Shown here: positions 17,033-25,516 of the stretch, piece by piece
How the letters are laid out: each line of letters starts with the position of its first letter
How positions within the stretch are numbered: position 1 is the first letter of the stretch
Assembly: GCA_050633445.1 (NCBI GenBank)
Contig: JBOEGN010000030.1
Span: 23,743 to 87,742, forward strand
Length of the DNA stretch: 64,000 nt
From: Thalassobius sp050633445
GTDB taxonomy: Bacteria > Pseudomonadota > Alphaproteobacteria > Rhodobacterales > Rhodobacteraceae
Direction: 5' to 3'
Position numbers and translations under genes: made by a program
Notes under the pieces: model-generated
Database searches by the model: none
What the model was told of the DNA's origin: nothing
Seen by the model: the letters and a program-made list of their open reading frames with translations, nothing else

Positions 17033-18027
17033 CGACATATGCAGTGAACGGCCTTGGCCGCATGGGAAAACTGGCGCTGAAACCTTTGCTGGACAGCGGC
17101 GCGAAGGTGGCCTGGATCAATGATGCGGTGGGCGATGCGGCGATGCAGGCGCATCTGCTGGAATTCGACACGGTCCATGGCCGTTGGGACGCTGAGTTCG
17201 CCTCGGATGCCGACAGCGTGACCATTGATGGCACGCGTATCCCGTTCATCGGCACCTCGAAAATCGAGGATTTGCCGCTGGAGGGCGTGGACGTGGTGAT
17301 CGACTGCACCGGCGTCTTCAAGACCGAGGCCAAGCTGGCCCCTTATTTTGCCGCCGGTGTGAAAAAGGTCGTGGTCTCGGCCCCCGTCAAGGACGGCCCG
17401 ACCGCGAATATCGTCTATGGCATCAACACCGAGGACTATGACCCCGCCCAGCACCAGATCGTGACCGCGGCCAGCTGCACCACCAATTGTCTGGCTCCCG
17501 TGGTCAAGGTTCTGCACGAAGGGCTGGGGATCAAGCACGGCTCGATGACCACGATCCATGACGTGACCAACACGCAGACCATCGTGGACCGTCCGGCCAA
17601 GGACCTGCGGCGCGCGCGCTCGGCGCTGAACTCGCTGATCCCGACGACCTCGGGCTCGGCGACGGCGATCATGCTGATTTTCCCCGAACTTCAGGGTAAA
17701 TTGAATGGTCATGCGGTGCGGGTGCCGCTGTTGAATGCCTCGCTGACTGATTGCGTGTTCGAGATGGAGCGTGAAACCACCGTCGAAGAGGTCAACGCCC
17801 TGTTCGAGGCCGCCGCCAATGGCCCGCTGAAGGGTATTCTGGGCTATGAAACCCGCCCGCTAGTGTCGTGCGATTATACCAATGACCCGCGCAGCTCGAT
17901 CATCGACGCGCCCTCGACCATGGTGGTGAACGGGACGCAGGTGAAAATCTATGCCTGGTACGACAACGAATGGGGCTATGCCCAGCGTCTGGTTGACGTG
18001 GCGCTGATGGTGGGTAACTCGCTGTGA
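17029..18027 (+). CDS. Glyceraldehyde-3-phosphate dehydrogenase of the ArsJ pathway
   Basis: A 332-residue type I GAPDH with NAD-binding NGLGRMGKLAL, catalytic Cys150 in AASCTTNCLAPV and His177 in TTIHDVT, and the C-terminal WYDNEWGYAQRLVDV. In the arsenate pathway, GAPDH uses arsenate in place of phosphate and makes 1-arseno-3-phosphoglycerate, which ArsJ expels. The tight coupling on both sides (ATGA with the ArsR-ArsC gene, GTGA with arsJ) argues for this arsenic role and against a housekeeping one. Confidence 0.92.
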   Translation: MTTYAVNGLGRMGKLALKPLLDSGAKVAWINDAVGDAAMQAHLLEFDTVHGRWDAEFASDADSVTIDGTRIPFIGTSKIEDLPLEGVDVVIDCTGVFKTEAKLAPYFAAGVKKVVVSAPVKDGPTANIVYGINTEDYDPAQHQIVTAASCTTNCLAPVVKVLHEGLGIKHGSMTTIHDVTNTQTIVDRPAKDLRRARSALNSLIPTTSGSATAIMLIFPELQGKLNGHAVRVPLLNASLTDCVFEMERETTVEEVNALFEAAANGPLKGILGYETRPLVSCDYTNDPRSSIIDAPSTMVVNGTQVKIYAWYDNEWGYAQRLVDVALMVGNSL

Positions 18028-19289
18028 GCCAAACGAAACCAGACGGGTTGGCGGCGTATATCGCCGTCACCGCCGCCTATTGGGCGTTCATGCTGACGGA
18101 CGGAGCTTTGCGGATGTTGGTGCTGCTGCACTTTCACACGCTGGGGTTTTCGCCTGTGCAGCTGGCCTATCTGTTTATCCTGTACGAGATCGCGGGGATC
18201 ATCACCAACCTGTCCGCAGGCTGGATCGCCGCGCGGTTCGGGCTGACCTCGACCCTGTATGCGGGACTGGCGCTGCAAGTGGTGGCGTTGCTGGCGCTGG
18301 CGCAGCTTGACCCAAGCTGGGCGCTGTGGACTTCGGTCGCTTTTGTGATGGCGGTGCAGGGGGCCTCGGGCGTGGCCAAGGATCTGGCCAAAATGAGCGC
18401 CAAAAGCGCAGTCAAGCTGCTGGCGCCAACCGGCGACGGGGGATTGTTCCGGTGGGTCGCGATTCTGACAGGCTCGAAAAACGCGGTCAAAGGGTTCGGA
18501 TTTCTGCTGGGCGCTGCGATGCTGGGACTGTTTGGGTTCGTGTCCTCGGTCTTGATCATGGCAGCGATCCTGACGGTTATTCTGATTGCAATTGCTCTGA
18601 AAATGCCCAGCGGACTGCCGCAGGGCAAGAAGGGCGCGAAGTTCTCGGAAGTGTTCTCGAAAGACCGTAATATCAACTGGTTATCCTGCGCCCGTCTGTT
18701 CCTGTTCGGCGCGCGGGACGTGTGGTTCGTGGTGGGAATTCCGATCTTTTTCTATGCCGTCCTGTCCGATGGCAGCGAAGAGGGCAACCGGCGCGCGTTC
18801 TTCTTGATCGGCAGTTTCATGGCCGTCTGGACGATCCTTTACGGGGCCGTTCAGGCCTACGCGCCCAAGCTGCTGCGCGCCAAATCCCGCCCTCCGCAAG
18901 AGCTGGTCCACGCCGCCAAAGGATGGGTCGCGGCATTGTGCGTGGTCCCGGTGATTTTGACCGTGCTGTGTGAAATCTCGGACGGCCCGACCCCTTGGTT
19001 CACGATCAGCTTGGTTATCGGCCTGCTGATTTTTGGCGCGATTTTCGCTGTGAACTCGTCGCTGCATTCCTACTTGATCCTGGCCTTTACCAAGTCCGAG
19101 CGGGTCACAATGGATGTCGGATTTTACTATATGGCCAACGCGGCGGGGCGGTTGTTGGGCACGTTGATGAGCGGGCTGAGCTATCAGATCGGCGGCTTGC
19201 CGTTATGCCTGGGCGTTGCGGCCGTGTTTGTCGGGATCAGCTGGTTGGGCGCGCGACGTCTGCACGCGCCCCAGGCGCAGCCCGCCTAA
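18024..19289 (+). CDS. arsJ: Organoarsenical efflux MFS transporter ArsJ
   Basis: A 421-residue major-facilitator protein with about 11-12 hydrophobic segments. The motifs AAYWAFMLTDGALRMLVLLHF near the N-terminus and GASGVAKDLAKMSAKSAVK in the middle are those I associate with ArsJ. It should export 1-arseno-3-phosphoglycerate made by the preceding GAPDH, giving arsenate resistance without reduction. GTG 18024 overlaps the upstream stop. Its stop overlaps the convergent DUF3833 gene by four bases. Confidence 0.9.
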   Translation: MSQTKPDGLAAYIAVTAAYWAFMLTDGALRMLVLLHFHTLGFSPVQLAYLFILYEIAGIITNLSAGWIAARFGLTSTLYAGLALQVVALLALAQLDPSWALWTSVAFVMAVQGASGVAKDLAKMSAKSAVKLLAPTGDGGLFRWVAILTGSKNAVKGFGFLLGAAMLGLFGFVSSVLIMAAILTVILIAIALKMPSGLPQGKKGAKFSEVFSKDRNINWLSCARLFLFGARDVWFVVGIPIFFYAVLSDGSEEGNRRAFFLIGSFMAVWTILYGAVQAYAPKLLRAKSRPPQELVHAAKGWVAALCVVPVILTVLCEISDGPTPWFTISLVIGLLIFGAIFAVNSSLHSYLILAFTKSERVTMDVGFYYMANAAGRLLGTLMSGLSYQIGGLPLCLGVAAVFVGISWLGARRLHAPQAQPA

Positions 19290-19843
19290 GCAAGAACGGG
19301 ACGCATGGTGGCCGTTAGCTCGGCCACCTTTATACCGAATTTTCGCATTTCCGAGCGGTTCAGGATCACGCCGTTTTCCATCAGATACAGCCAATCGGTC
19401 ACCGACAGGATATGCCCGCCCGCGTCCGGTTGCAGACGTATCCGGTACCGCATACAGATTGCCGCCCCCGAGACTTCGCCCGTGGCAGTGCCGATCACAT
19501 CTGGGGCGGTGGCGGTAAATGTCCCGTCATTGGCCAGTTTCAGCGACCATTCGCGGGTCTGTTTTCGCCCACCAGCAAACGAGAAATTCTCGGTCAGGGT
19601 GCCCGTTGCGCCGTTCCATTCTCCGTGCATTTGAGCCACAAATCGCGAACTAACGCGACCCGTCGGCCCGTGGATCACTCCCTCGGACTGGATTGGGCCG
19701 TTCAGATGGGTGCGCAAGTCAAAGGCAGGCCCGGTTTGCGCATAGTCGCCAGCACGCTGCGACGAAAACCGCATTCCAGGGCGCAGCGCTACCGCCAGCG
19801 CAATCAGCAGAATAGCCGTCAGGATCATCAGAAACTCTCCCAT
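19286..19843 (-). CDS. DUF3833 family protein
   Basis: A 185-residue protein with an N-terminal hydrophobic segment (LMILTAILLIALAVAL, signal peptide or anchor) and a lipocalin-like, beta-rich remainder (GPTGRVSSRFVAQMHGEWNG, WSLKLANDGTFTATAPDV). It matches the DUF3833 pattern of proteins commonly encoded beside CFA-type methyltransferases. It is the last gene of the FAD oxidoreductase-DUF1365-methyltransferase operon and shares one base with it. A role in binding or moving the modified lipid is a guess; no enzymatic motif is visible. Confidence 0.8.
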   Translation of the reverse strand: MGEFLMILTAILLIALAVALRPGMRFSSQRAGDYAQTGPAFDLRTHLNGPIQSEGVIHGPTGRVSSRFVAQMHGEWNGATGTLTENFSFAGGRKQTREWSLKLANDGTFTATAPDVIGTATGEVSGAAICMRYRIRLQPDAGGHILSVTDWLYLMENGVILNRSEMRKFGIKVAELTATMRPVLA

Positions 19844-21000
19844 CAGATGTGCCTCAATTCGACCTGAACGACGCCTGTCTGCCCGGTCGCAAAGGACGCC
19901 GCGCAGATATCAAGATAGTACAGCCAACTGCGCAGGAACCCCTCGTCATAGCCCAGTTTGCGAACCTTGGGCGCAGCATTGCGCAGCCGTTTGGCCCAGA
20001 TGCGGCAGGTCTGGGCATAGTCCGGTCCAAAGGCGTGGCTGTGTTGCACCTGCAAACCCGCCTGTTTGGCCTGATCGGCGATTATCCCGTCCGAAAGCAG
20101 CATGCCCCCAGGAAAAGTGTGTTGCCGGATATAGTCCGAGGATTTGCGATAGGTCGGGAAATAGGCGTCACTGACGGTGATCGCCTGCACCAGGGCCGTG
20201 CCGGTTTCGGCCAGTCGCGCCTTCAGCGTCTGGAAATAGCTCGGCCAGTATTTTTCACCCACGGCCTCGATCATCTCGATGGATACGATGTTGTCGAATG
20301 TGCCGGTTTGGGCGCGATAGTCCCGCAGCTCGATTTTGGCGCGTCCGTCCAGCCGCGCATCGGCATAGCCCTTTTGGCTGGGCGACAAAGTGATGCCGGT
20401 CACGCGGTGGCCACGATCCGCCGCAGCCTCGGCAAATCCGCCCCAACCACAGCCAATCTCTAGCACGGTTTCGCCGCCCGAAAGGCGGTCTAAAACACGG
20501 TTGTTCTTGCGGGTCTGAGCGCGACCCAAATCCAGCCCCGGCTGGTCAAATAGAGCCGAGGAATAGGTCATCCCGCGGTCCAGCCACAGTTGGTAAAACT
20601 CGTTTCCGACATCGTAATGCGCCCGGATATTGCGCGACGCACCGCTGGGGGAATTGGCGCGCATCACCCGGTCGATCATCCGAAATTTCAGCCCTTGCCA
20701 TGCGCCCGGATAGGCAAAACCACCGAATTTATCCATGTTCATCAGTGCTATACGGACCAACGCTTCGACATCTGTGCTGTCCCAAAGCCCCGCGACATAG
20801 GTCTCTCCTAACCCGATATCGCCCCGCGCCGCCAAGGCGGTGACGACGGCCCAGTCGCGAATTTCCATGTCCGCCTCGGGGTGGCCCTGACCAAAATGCA
20901 GCACCTCGCCGTCCGGGGTTTTCAAGGTCAGGCTGCCGTGCTCGATCTGGGCGCAGCAGTCTATGAAGTCGTGTTTTATACGTTTTGAGAGGAAGAGCAT
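19843..21000 (-). CDS. Cyclopropane-fatty-acid-synthase-type S-adenosylmethionine methyltransferase
   Basis: A 385-residue methyltransferase of the CFA synthase family. The SAM-binding motif VLEIGCGWGGFAEAAADRG lies near residue 180, preceded by the family hallmark YDVGNEFYQLWLD and MTYSSALF; a C-terminal HTFPGGMLLSDG block is also present. These enzymes methylate double bonds of membrane phospholipid acyl chains. From memory, related RpoE-controlled genes of Rhodobacter sphaeroides take part in furan-containing fatty-acid synthesis, so this copy may act there and not in cyclopropanation. It overlaps DUF1365 by 25 bases. Confidence 0.88.
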   Translation of the reverse strand: MLFLSKRIKHDFIDCCAQIEHGSLTLKTPDGEVLHFGQGHPEADMEIRDWAVVTALAARGDIGLGETYVAGLWDSTDVEALVRIALMNMDKFGGFAYPGAWQGLKFRMIDRVMRANSPSGASRNIRAHYDVGNEFYQLWLDRGMTYSSALFDQPGLDLGRAQTRKNNRVLDRLSGGETVLEIGCGWGGFAEAAADRGHRVTGITLSPSQKGYADARLDGRAKIELRDYRAQTGTFDNIVSIEMIEAVGEKYWPSYFQTLKARLAETGTALVQAITVSDAYFPTYRKSSDYIRQHTFPGGMLLSDGIIADQAKQAGLQVQHSHAFGPDYAQTCRIWAKRLRNAAPKVRKLGYDEGFLRSWLYYLDICAASFATGQTGVVQVELRHI

Positions 21001-21749
21001 CGGGTCACCTCGGTTTTAGGAGCGATAGGACGAGCGCGATAACGGGCGCCCTTCAGCCGCAATTTCAGGGCCTGCCAAAAGATCAGCGCGACAGTGCGCA
21101 GCGCACCAAAGGGGCGGCGCAGCAGCGACCACAGGATTGCTCGATTGGTCAGGGGCGCGCGGGGGCCGGTCAACGTGGCGATCACGCCGTCAGCGCCGTT
21201 TTCATGGGCGATGCGAATGGAAATCCGGGCCGGGGTTAGGTCGAAATGAAACGCATAGGCTCCGGCGACGTCCTGAAACGGGGACACGTGCATCAGTTTG
21301 CGCGCTTTGATCCGGTCGCGCGGCGTGATGGCGCGAAAATCGGGCAGATGACAGAGATAACAGTGCCGGTCGCCAAACGTATTGTTAACCTCTGCGATCA
21401 CCGTCACCAGGGTGTCTGCGCGCATCGCCAGCCAGAAACTGACAGGATTAAAACCCATGCCCAACACCCGAGGTTGCGTCAGCAGGCGCAGATCATAGGC
21501 CCCAGTCAAACCCGCGCGATCAAGGGTGTCGCGCGCCCAAATCGGGCCATTTCCTGCGCCGCGCGCGCCTCCGTGATGGCGGTCGGGAACTGCGGCCAAA
21601 TTGATCCCGGTTCGCGAAAACAGGGCCGGGCCTGTGCTGTCATCCTCGGGGTCAATCAGCACGAAATCGACGCTGTAGCGGAACGCGTTTCGGACTGCGC
21701 CGCGCCGTGCATGGGTCGTGTGCGCCGGGATATGTTGAGGTCCGATCAT
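20976..21749 (-). CDS. DUF1365 family protein
   Basis: A 257-residue DUF1365 protein. Visible family features include HARRGAVRNAFRYSVDFVLID near the N-terminus, GMGFNPVSFWLAM and EVNNTFGDRHCYLC. Proteins of this family are almost always encoded between an FAD-dependent amine-oxidase-like protein and a CFA-type methyltransferase, exactly as here. The molecular function is not established. The ATG overlaps the upstream stop by four bases. Confidence 0.88.
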   Translation of the reverse strand: MIGPQHIPAHTTHARRGAVRNAFRYSVDFVLIDPEDDSTGPALFSRTGINLAAVPDRHHGGARGAGNGPIWARDTLDRAGLTGAYDLRLLTQPRVLGMGFNPVSFWLAMRADTLVTVIAEVNNTFGDRHCYLCHLPDFRAITPRDRIKARKLMHVSPFQDVAGAYAFHFDLTPARISIRIAHENGADGVIATLTGPRAPLTNRAILWSLLRRPFGALRTVALIFWQALKLRLKGARYRARPIAPKTEVTRCSSSQNV

Positions 21750-23044
21750 GAGGCTACCCGCATCAATTCTGACTTCTGGTTCAACATCTTAGCCACGCGA
21801 TGCGCACTGGCGAAACCGTCCTCGTGAAAGCCGTGTCTCAGATATGCGCCGGCGAACCAGGTGTTGTTTTGACCTTGGAGGTCAGCGATCTGACCTTGGG
21901 CCTTTAGCGCGCCGGTATCGAACACCGGATGCCGGAAAATATGTTGGTCATAAATTTGCGCTTCGTCCACGGGGCGATCTGGATTTAAGGTCACGAACAA
22001 GGGGTCGGAATCGGGAATATTCTGCAATCTGTTCATCCAATAGGTGACGCCGATCGAGGGTTTTTCCTGCCCCGTACGCGCCTGATAAACCCAAGAGGAC
22101 CAGCAGATTTTACGTCTTGGCATGACGCTGGTGTCTCGGTGCAGGACCATGGTGTTGTCTTGATATTTCAAGGCGGATAAAGCGGTGAATTCGGCGTGCG
22201 AGGGACGCTCGATCAGGCGCAGCGCGGTATCGGAATGACAGGCAAAGATGACCTGGTCAAAATGCTCGGGCTCGGCCCCTTTGGCACGGATGGTGACGCC
22301 CGCCGGGTTGCGGCTGACCGAATGTACTGGCGTGTCGGGGCGCAGCTGGGTGCCGTGATCGGCCAAATGCCTCTGAAGCCGGCGGACATATTCGATGCTG
22401 CCGCCCGATACGGTCCACCACTGGTGCTGACCCGTCGCCGAAAGCAGCGCGTGATTGCGGAAAAAACGCACCAACGAGCGGGCGGGAAAGTCGCGGATCT
22501 TGTCCGGAGGCGTCGACCAGATCGCGCCGCAGATTGGCATCAGATAATAGGACTGAAACCAGTGCCCCAGCCCCAGTTTTTGAACCAGATCGCCGACGGA
22601 AATATCATCATCTGCGGCCATCGTTTCGGCATGGGTGTTGAAGCGGTTGATGTCGCGTACCATGCGCACGAAACCGGGTCGCGCCAGATTGCGTTTCTGC
22701 CCGATCAAGGCGCCCAACGTGCGCAGGCCATATTCAATCCGCCCACCATCAATGCTGGCGCCAAAGGACATGTCACTGCGTTCGACAGGCACCTCGAGGT
22801 CATGAAACATCCGCGTCAGATGCGGGTAATTGGCGTAGTTGAAGACGATAAACCCGGTGTCGACCGGCTGATCCCCGTTGCGCCCGGCCAAGATGGTGCG
22901 GGCGTGTCCACCCAGGCGGGGCGCGGCCTCGTACAGGGTGACCTGGTGCTGGTCTTGCAACAGATAGGCCGCAGCCAGACCCGAGATGCCCCCGCCGATC
23001 ACGGCGATGCGTTGTCCTGTATGCTTTGGAATATCAAACGACAT
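21746..23044 (-). CDS. FAD-dependent oxidoreductase (amine-oxidase fold) of the lipid-modification operon
   Basis: A 432-residue flavoprotein with the dinucleotide-binding motif IAVIGGGISGLAAAYLLQDQ at residues 13-32 and the R-x-G-G-H-A-R-T flavin motif following it. It belongs to the NAD(P)-binding amine-oxidase-like group found with DUF1365 and CFA-like genes. It is the first gene of a four-gene operon, divergent from rpoE, with GGAGGC before the ATG. The likely substrate is an unsaturated or methylated acyl chain of a phospholipid (inferred from neighbours). Confidence 0.87.
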   Translation of the reverse strand: MSFDIPKHTGQRIAVIGGGISGLAAAYLLQDQHQVTLYEAAPRLGGHARTILAGRNGDQPVDTGFIVFNYANYPHLTRMFHDLEVPVERSDMSFGASIDGGRIEYGLRTLGALIGQKRNLARPGFVRMVRDINRFNTHAETMAADDDISVGDLVQKLGLGHWFQSYYLMPICGAIWSTPPDKIRDFPARSLVRFFRNHALLSATGQHQWWTVSGGSIEYVRRLQRHLADHGTQLRPDTPVHSVSRNPAGVTIRAKGAEPEHFDQVIFACHSDTALRLIERPSHAEFTALSALKYQDNTMVLHRDTSVMPRRKICWSSWVYQARTGQEKPSIGVTYWMNRLQNIPDSDPLFVTLNPDRPVDEAQIYDQHIFRHPVFDTGALKAQGQIADLQGQNNTWFAGAYLRHGFHEDGFASAHRVAKMLNQKSELMRVAS

Positions 23045-23066
23045 TTTGCCTCCGAACTGTTTAAGA

Positions 23067-23096
23067 CTGATACTGTGAGGCGTGGCGTTTGGATCA
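23067..23096 (-). promoter_or_regulatory. Candidate RpoE promoter of the lipid-modification operon
   Basis: Reading leftward, TGATCC (23096-23091), an 18-base spacer and TATCAG (23072-23067) end about 22 bases before the oxidoreductase ATG. The -35 is a perfect match to the TGATCC element of ChrR-partnered sigma factors; the -10 is weaker than in the rpoE promoter on the other strand. Confidence 0.6.
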
Positions 23097-23119
23097 TTTT
23101 TGGGATGCAGAAAAAAATG

Positions 23120-23149
23120 TGATCCAGTTCGGGCTCATCCGCGTAAGAA
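23120..23149 (+). promoter_or_regulatory. RpoE autoregulated promoter
   Basis: TGATCC (23120-23125), an 18-base spacer and TAAGAA (23144-23149) match the TGATC-N18-TAAGA type promoter known for the Rhodobacter RpoE regulon. It lies about 95 bases before the rpoE start, so the sigma factor probably controls its own operon. Confidence 0.8.
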
Positions 23150-23249
23150 AGGTATGTTAGCTCATGACCAGACACAGTTTGCCCCCAGATCAACGGCCCC
23201 GCATGTGGGGGCCGCTGCGTGCGCGTCTGGACATAATCGGAGGGCGTTG

Positions 23250-23807
23250 GTGACAAACGTGTCAGAGGTTTCAGAGCAGACGACCTGGATGCTGCGGGTG
23301 AAAAATGATCGCGACAAGGCCGCCTTTGGCTTGTTGTTCGATCATTACGCACCGCGTCTAAAGGGGATGGTGATGCGCGGGGGGCTGGGCGCTGCTCAGG
23401 CCGAAGAGGTCGTGCAGGACGTGATGCTGAAAGTCTGGCACCGCGCCGCGCAATTCGACCCGGAACGCGCGCAGGTGGCGGCTTGGATATATCAGATCGC
23501 CCGGAACCAGCAGTCGGATCATGTCAGAAAAGAACACCGCCCTGTGCCTGAGGCCCTGAAAACGCCGGATCAGCCCGCGCCTGACATGACGCAGATCGTG
23601 GCTTTGGAACAGGAAACGGCGCAACTGCGCGCCGCACTGAACACGCTCTCGCCCGAGCAACGCAGCCTGGTCGAACAGGCCTATCTGGGCGAAATGAGCC
23701 ACAGCGAAATCCGCAAAGTAACGGGGTTGCCGCTGGGCACGATAAAGTCGCGTATCCGATTGGGTTTGGACCGGCTACGACACGAGTTGAAAGGAACACG
23801 ACCGTGA
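23250..23807 (+). CDS. rpoE: ECF sigma factor RpoE (ChrR partner)
   Basis: A 185-residue ECF sigma factor: region 2 (FGLLFDHYAPRLKGMVMRGG, then AEEVVQDVMLKVWHRAAQFD) and region 4 (LSPEQRSLVEQAYLGEMSHS, then LPLGTIKSRIRLGLDRLR). This is the ECF11 type that answers to singlet oxygen and organic hydroperoxides through release of ChrR. GTG 23250 is chosen because GGAGGG ends five bases before it. The gene overlaps chrR by four bases (GTGA). Confidence 0.92.
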   Translation: MTNVSEVSEQTTWMLRVKNDRDKAAFGLLFDHYAPRLKGMVMRGGLGAAQAEEVVQDVMLKVWHRAAQFDPERAQVAAWIYQIARNQQSDHVRKEHRPVPEALKTPDQPAPDMTQIVALEQETAQLRAALNTLSPEQRSLVEQAYLGEMSHSEIRKVTGLPLGTIKSRIRLGLDRLRHELKGTRP

Positions 23808-24445
23808 CAACGGGCATTGCGCATCATCTTCCGGATCATTTGCTGCTGGCCTATGCGGCGGGGACGCTGAGCCACCCTTATGCGGTGGTTGTCGCGACGC
23901 ATGTCTCGATGTGTGACGCGTGTCGCGCGCGGGTTGCAGCACATGCCCATGCGGGCGGACATCTGCTAGAAAGCACAGTCAAAGACGCGCCCATGTCTGC
24001 CGGTGCCAAGGATCAACTGATGGGCATGTTGGACCTACCAGCCGAGGTTCCATCCGCGCCGCAACGTGACGGGATTTATCCTGCTCCGGTCGTCGAGGCG
24101 CTGAAGAACGCCCCACCGCGCTGGAAACGCATGGGCATGGGCTCGCGTCAGTGCATCTTGCATAACGGCCCCGAGGGCAGCGTGCGTCTGCTGTACATCC
24201 CGGCGGGTCAGGCGGTGCCGGATCATGGTCATAACGGGTTGGAGCTGACGTTGGTTTTGCAAGGTGCCTTTCACGATGAAACCGGGCGTTTTGGTGTTGG
24301 CGATGTCGAGGTCGCCGATGACGATCTGGAACACACCCCCATCGCCGAAGACGGCGCGCCGTGTATTTGCCTGGCTGCAACGGATGCCAATCTAAGGTTC
24401 CGGGCGCTGGTGCCGCGTTTGCTGCAACCTCTGTTTCGAATCTAA
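23804..24445 (+). CDS. chrR: Anti-sigma factor ChrR
   Basis: A 213-residue anti-sigma factor. The N-terminal zinc domain shows His7/His8 and HVSMCDAC (His33, Cys37, Cys40), the HxxxCxxC site of zinc anti-sigma factors; the C-terminal half is a cupin with DHGHNGLELTLVLQG and a later EHTP histidine. In the characterised homologue, the zinc domain holds RpoE inactive and the cupin domain is needed for response to singlet oxygen. It is coupled to rpoE by a four-base overlap. Confidence 0.93.
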   Translation: MTTGIAHHLPDHLLLAYAAGTLSHPYAVVVATHVSMCDACRARVAAHAHAGGHLLESTVKDAPMSAGAKDQLMGMLDLPAEVPSAPQRDGIYPAPVVEALKNAPPRWKRMGMGSRQCILHNGPEGSVRLLYIPAGQAVPDHGHNGLELTLVLQGAFHDETGRFGVGDVEVADDDLEHTPIAEDGAPCICLAATDANLRFRALVPRLLQPLFRI

Positions 24446-24486
24446 GCTGTCAGGGCCGGGCGTTGCCCCAGCCCAGTTGCTTGGGT

Positions 24487-25503
24487 TTACTGCGCCTGGG
24501 GCAGCAGTGACACGTTGGTTACAGGCTCCATCACACGGGTCAGGACATCTGCCCAGCGCGCAGCATAGTCTTGTTCGCAGCGACGTGGATCCGGGCGTTT
24601 GATCGTGGGCGTGCCATGCTCGGCCAGTTCCGACATCGCGTTGGCCCAGCCAGTGGCGGCATAGACATGGACCCGGATCGCGCCGTCTTGAGCCTGATCG
24701 TCCAGCCCGTCGACCCCCGAGACCAGAACCGGCCGCCCGGCAACGCGGGCTTCGATCGCAACCAGCCCATATGCCTCCCAACGCGAGGGCATGACGACAG
24801 CGTCAACGGCATGCATGGCTGCCACCGGGTTTTTGGCATGTCCCAGAAACCGGATACGCGCATCCCCGTCCGCCAAGGCTTGTAAGGCCGGACGTTCGGG
24901 GCCTTCGCCATAGATGTTCAGGCGCAGGTCGGGGTTGGGCAGCTTGCGAAAGGCCTGGATCAGCAGGTCGAACCCTTTTTGCCGGTGCAGCCGCCCGATG
25001 GCACCAAAGGTGCGGGCCTGAGGGGCAGGGGCAGGCAGCTGCGCGAACCCGCTCATCCCCACCACGGGCGAGATCACCGTAAGTGCCCCCAGATCGGCCA
25101 GCCTGTGACGGAACATCCAGCGCGCTTGCGCATGGCTGACAGCGATCAGGTGGTCAAAGACGGAATACCCGATCCGCAGCAGGTTCAGGAATCGTTTCTT
25201 GTTGGGCACGTTATGGGCCGTGAAGCCTTGGGTATAGCTATGCTCGACATGGATCATCGGAGTGCCGGCATTCAGCGCGCGCAGCGACAACAGCGCAGGC
25301 AGCGTGCGCCAACTGATCACCAGATGCGAGACGATGACGTCCGCCTTGATCCGCCGAACGGCCAGACCTCCGCGCTTGACCACACGTATCTGGTGCTGGC
25401 CAGACCGGGCCATGCCTGAACATTGGGAAATATGCTCTAGCAGACGCATCACGCCGCCAGCGGTGGTATCATCGACAAGGTGAACAACAATGGGTCGGGT
25501 CAT
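24487..25503 (-). CDS. Glycosyltransferase family 4, exopolysaccharide locus
   Basis: A 338-residue GT-B glycosyltransferase. The C-terminal domain shows the family 4 pattern: FGAIGRLHRQKGFDLLIQAF, LNIYGEGPERPAL, VVMPSRWEAYGLVAIEA (E-x7-E motif region) and GRPVLVSGVDGL. It would transfer a sugar from a nucleotide donor to the growing repeat unit on its lipid carrier. ATG 25503 is preceded by GGAG; upstream in-frame ATGs are not. It is the last gene of the flippase-GT2-GT2-GT4 operon (13-base gap). Confidence 0.88.
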   Translation of the reverse strand: MTRPIVVHLVDDTTAGGVMRLLEHISQCSGMARSGQHQIRVVKRGGLAVRRIKADVIVSHLVISWRTLPALLSLRALNAGTPMIHVEHSYTQGFTAHNVPNKKRFLNLLRIGYSVFDHLIAVSHAQARWMFRHRLADLGALTVISPVVGMSGFAQLPAPAPQARTFGAIGRLHRQKGFDLLIQAFRKLPNPDLRLNIYGEGPERPALQALADGDARIRFLGHAKNPVAAMHAVDAVVMPSRWEAYGLVAIEARVAGRPVLVSGVDGLDDQAQDGAIRVHVYAATGWANAMSELAEHGTPTIKRPDPRRCEQDYAARWADVLTRVMEPVTNVSLLPQAQ

Positions 25504-25516
25504 GATGGGCTCCAGT

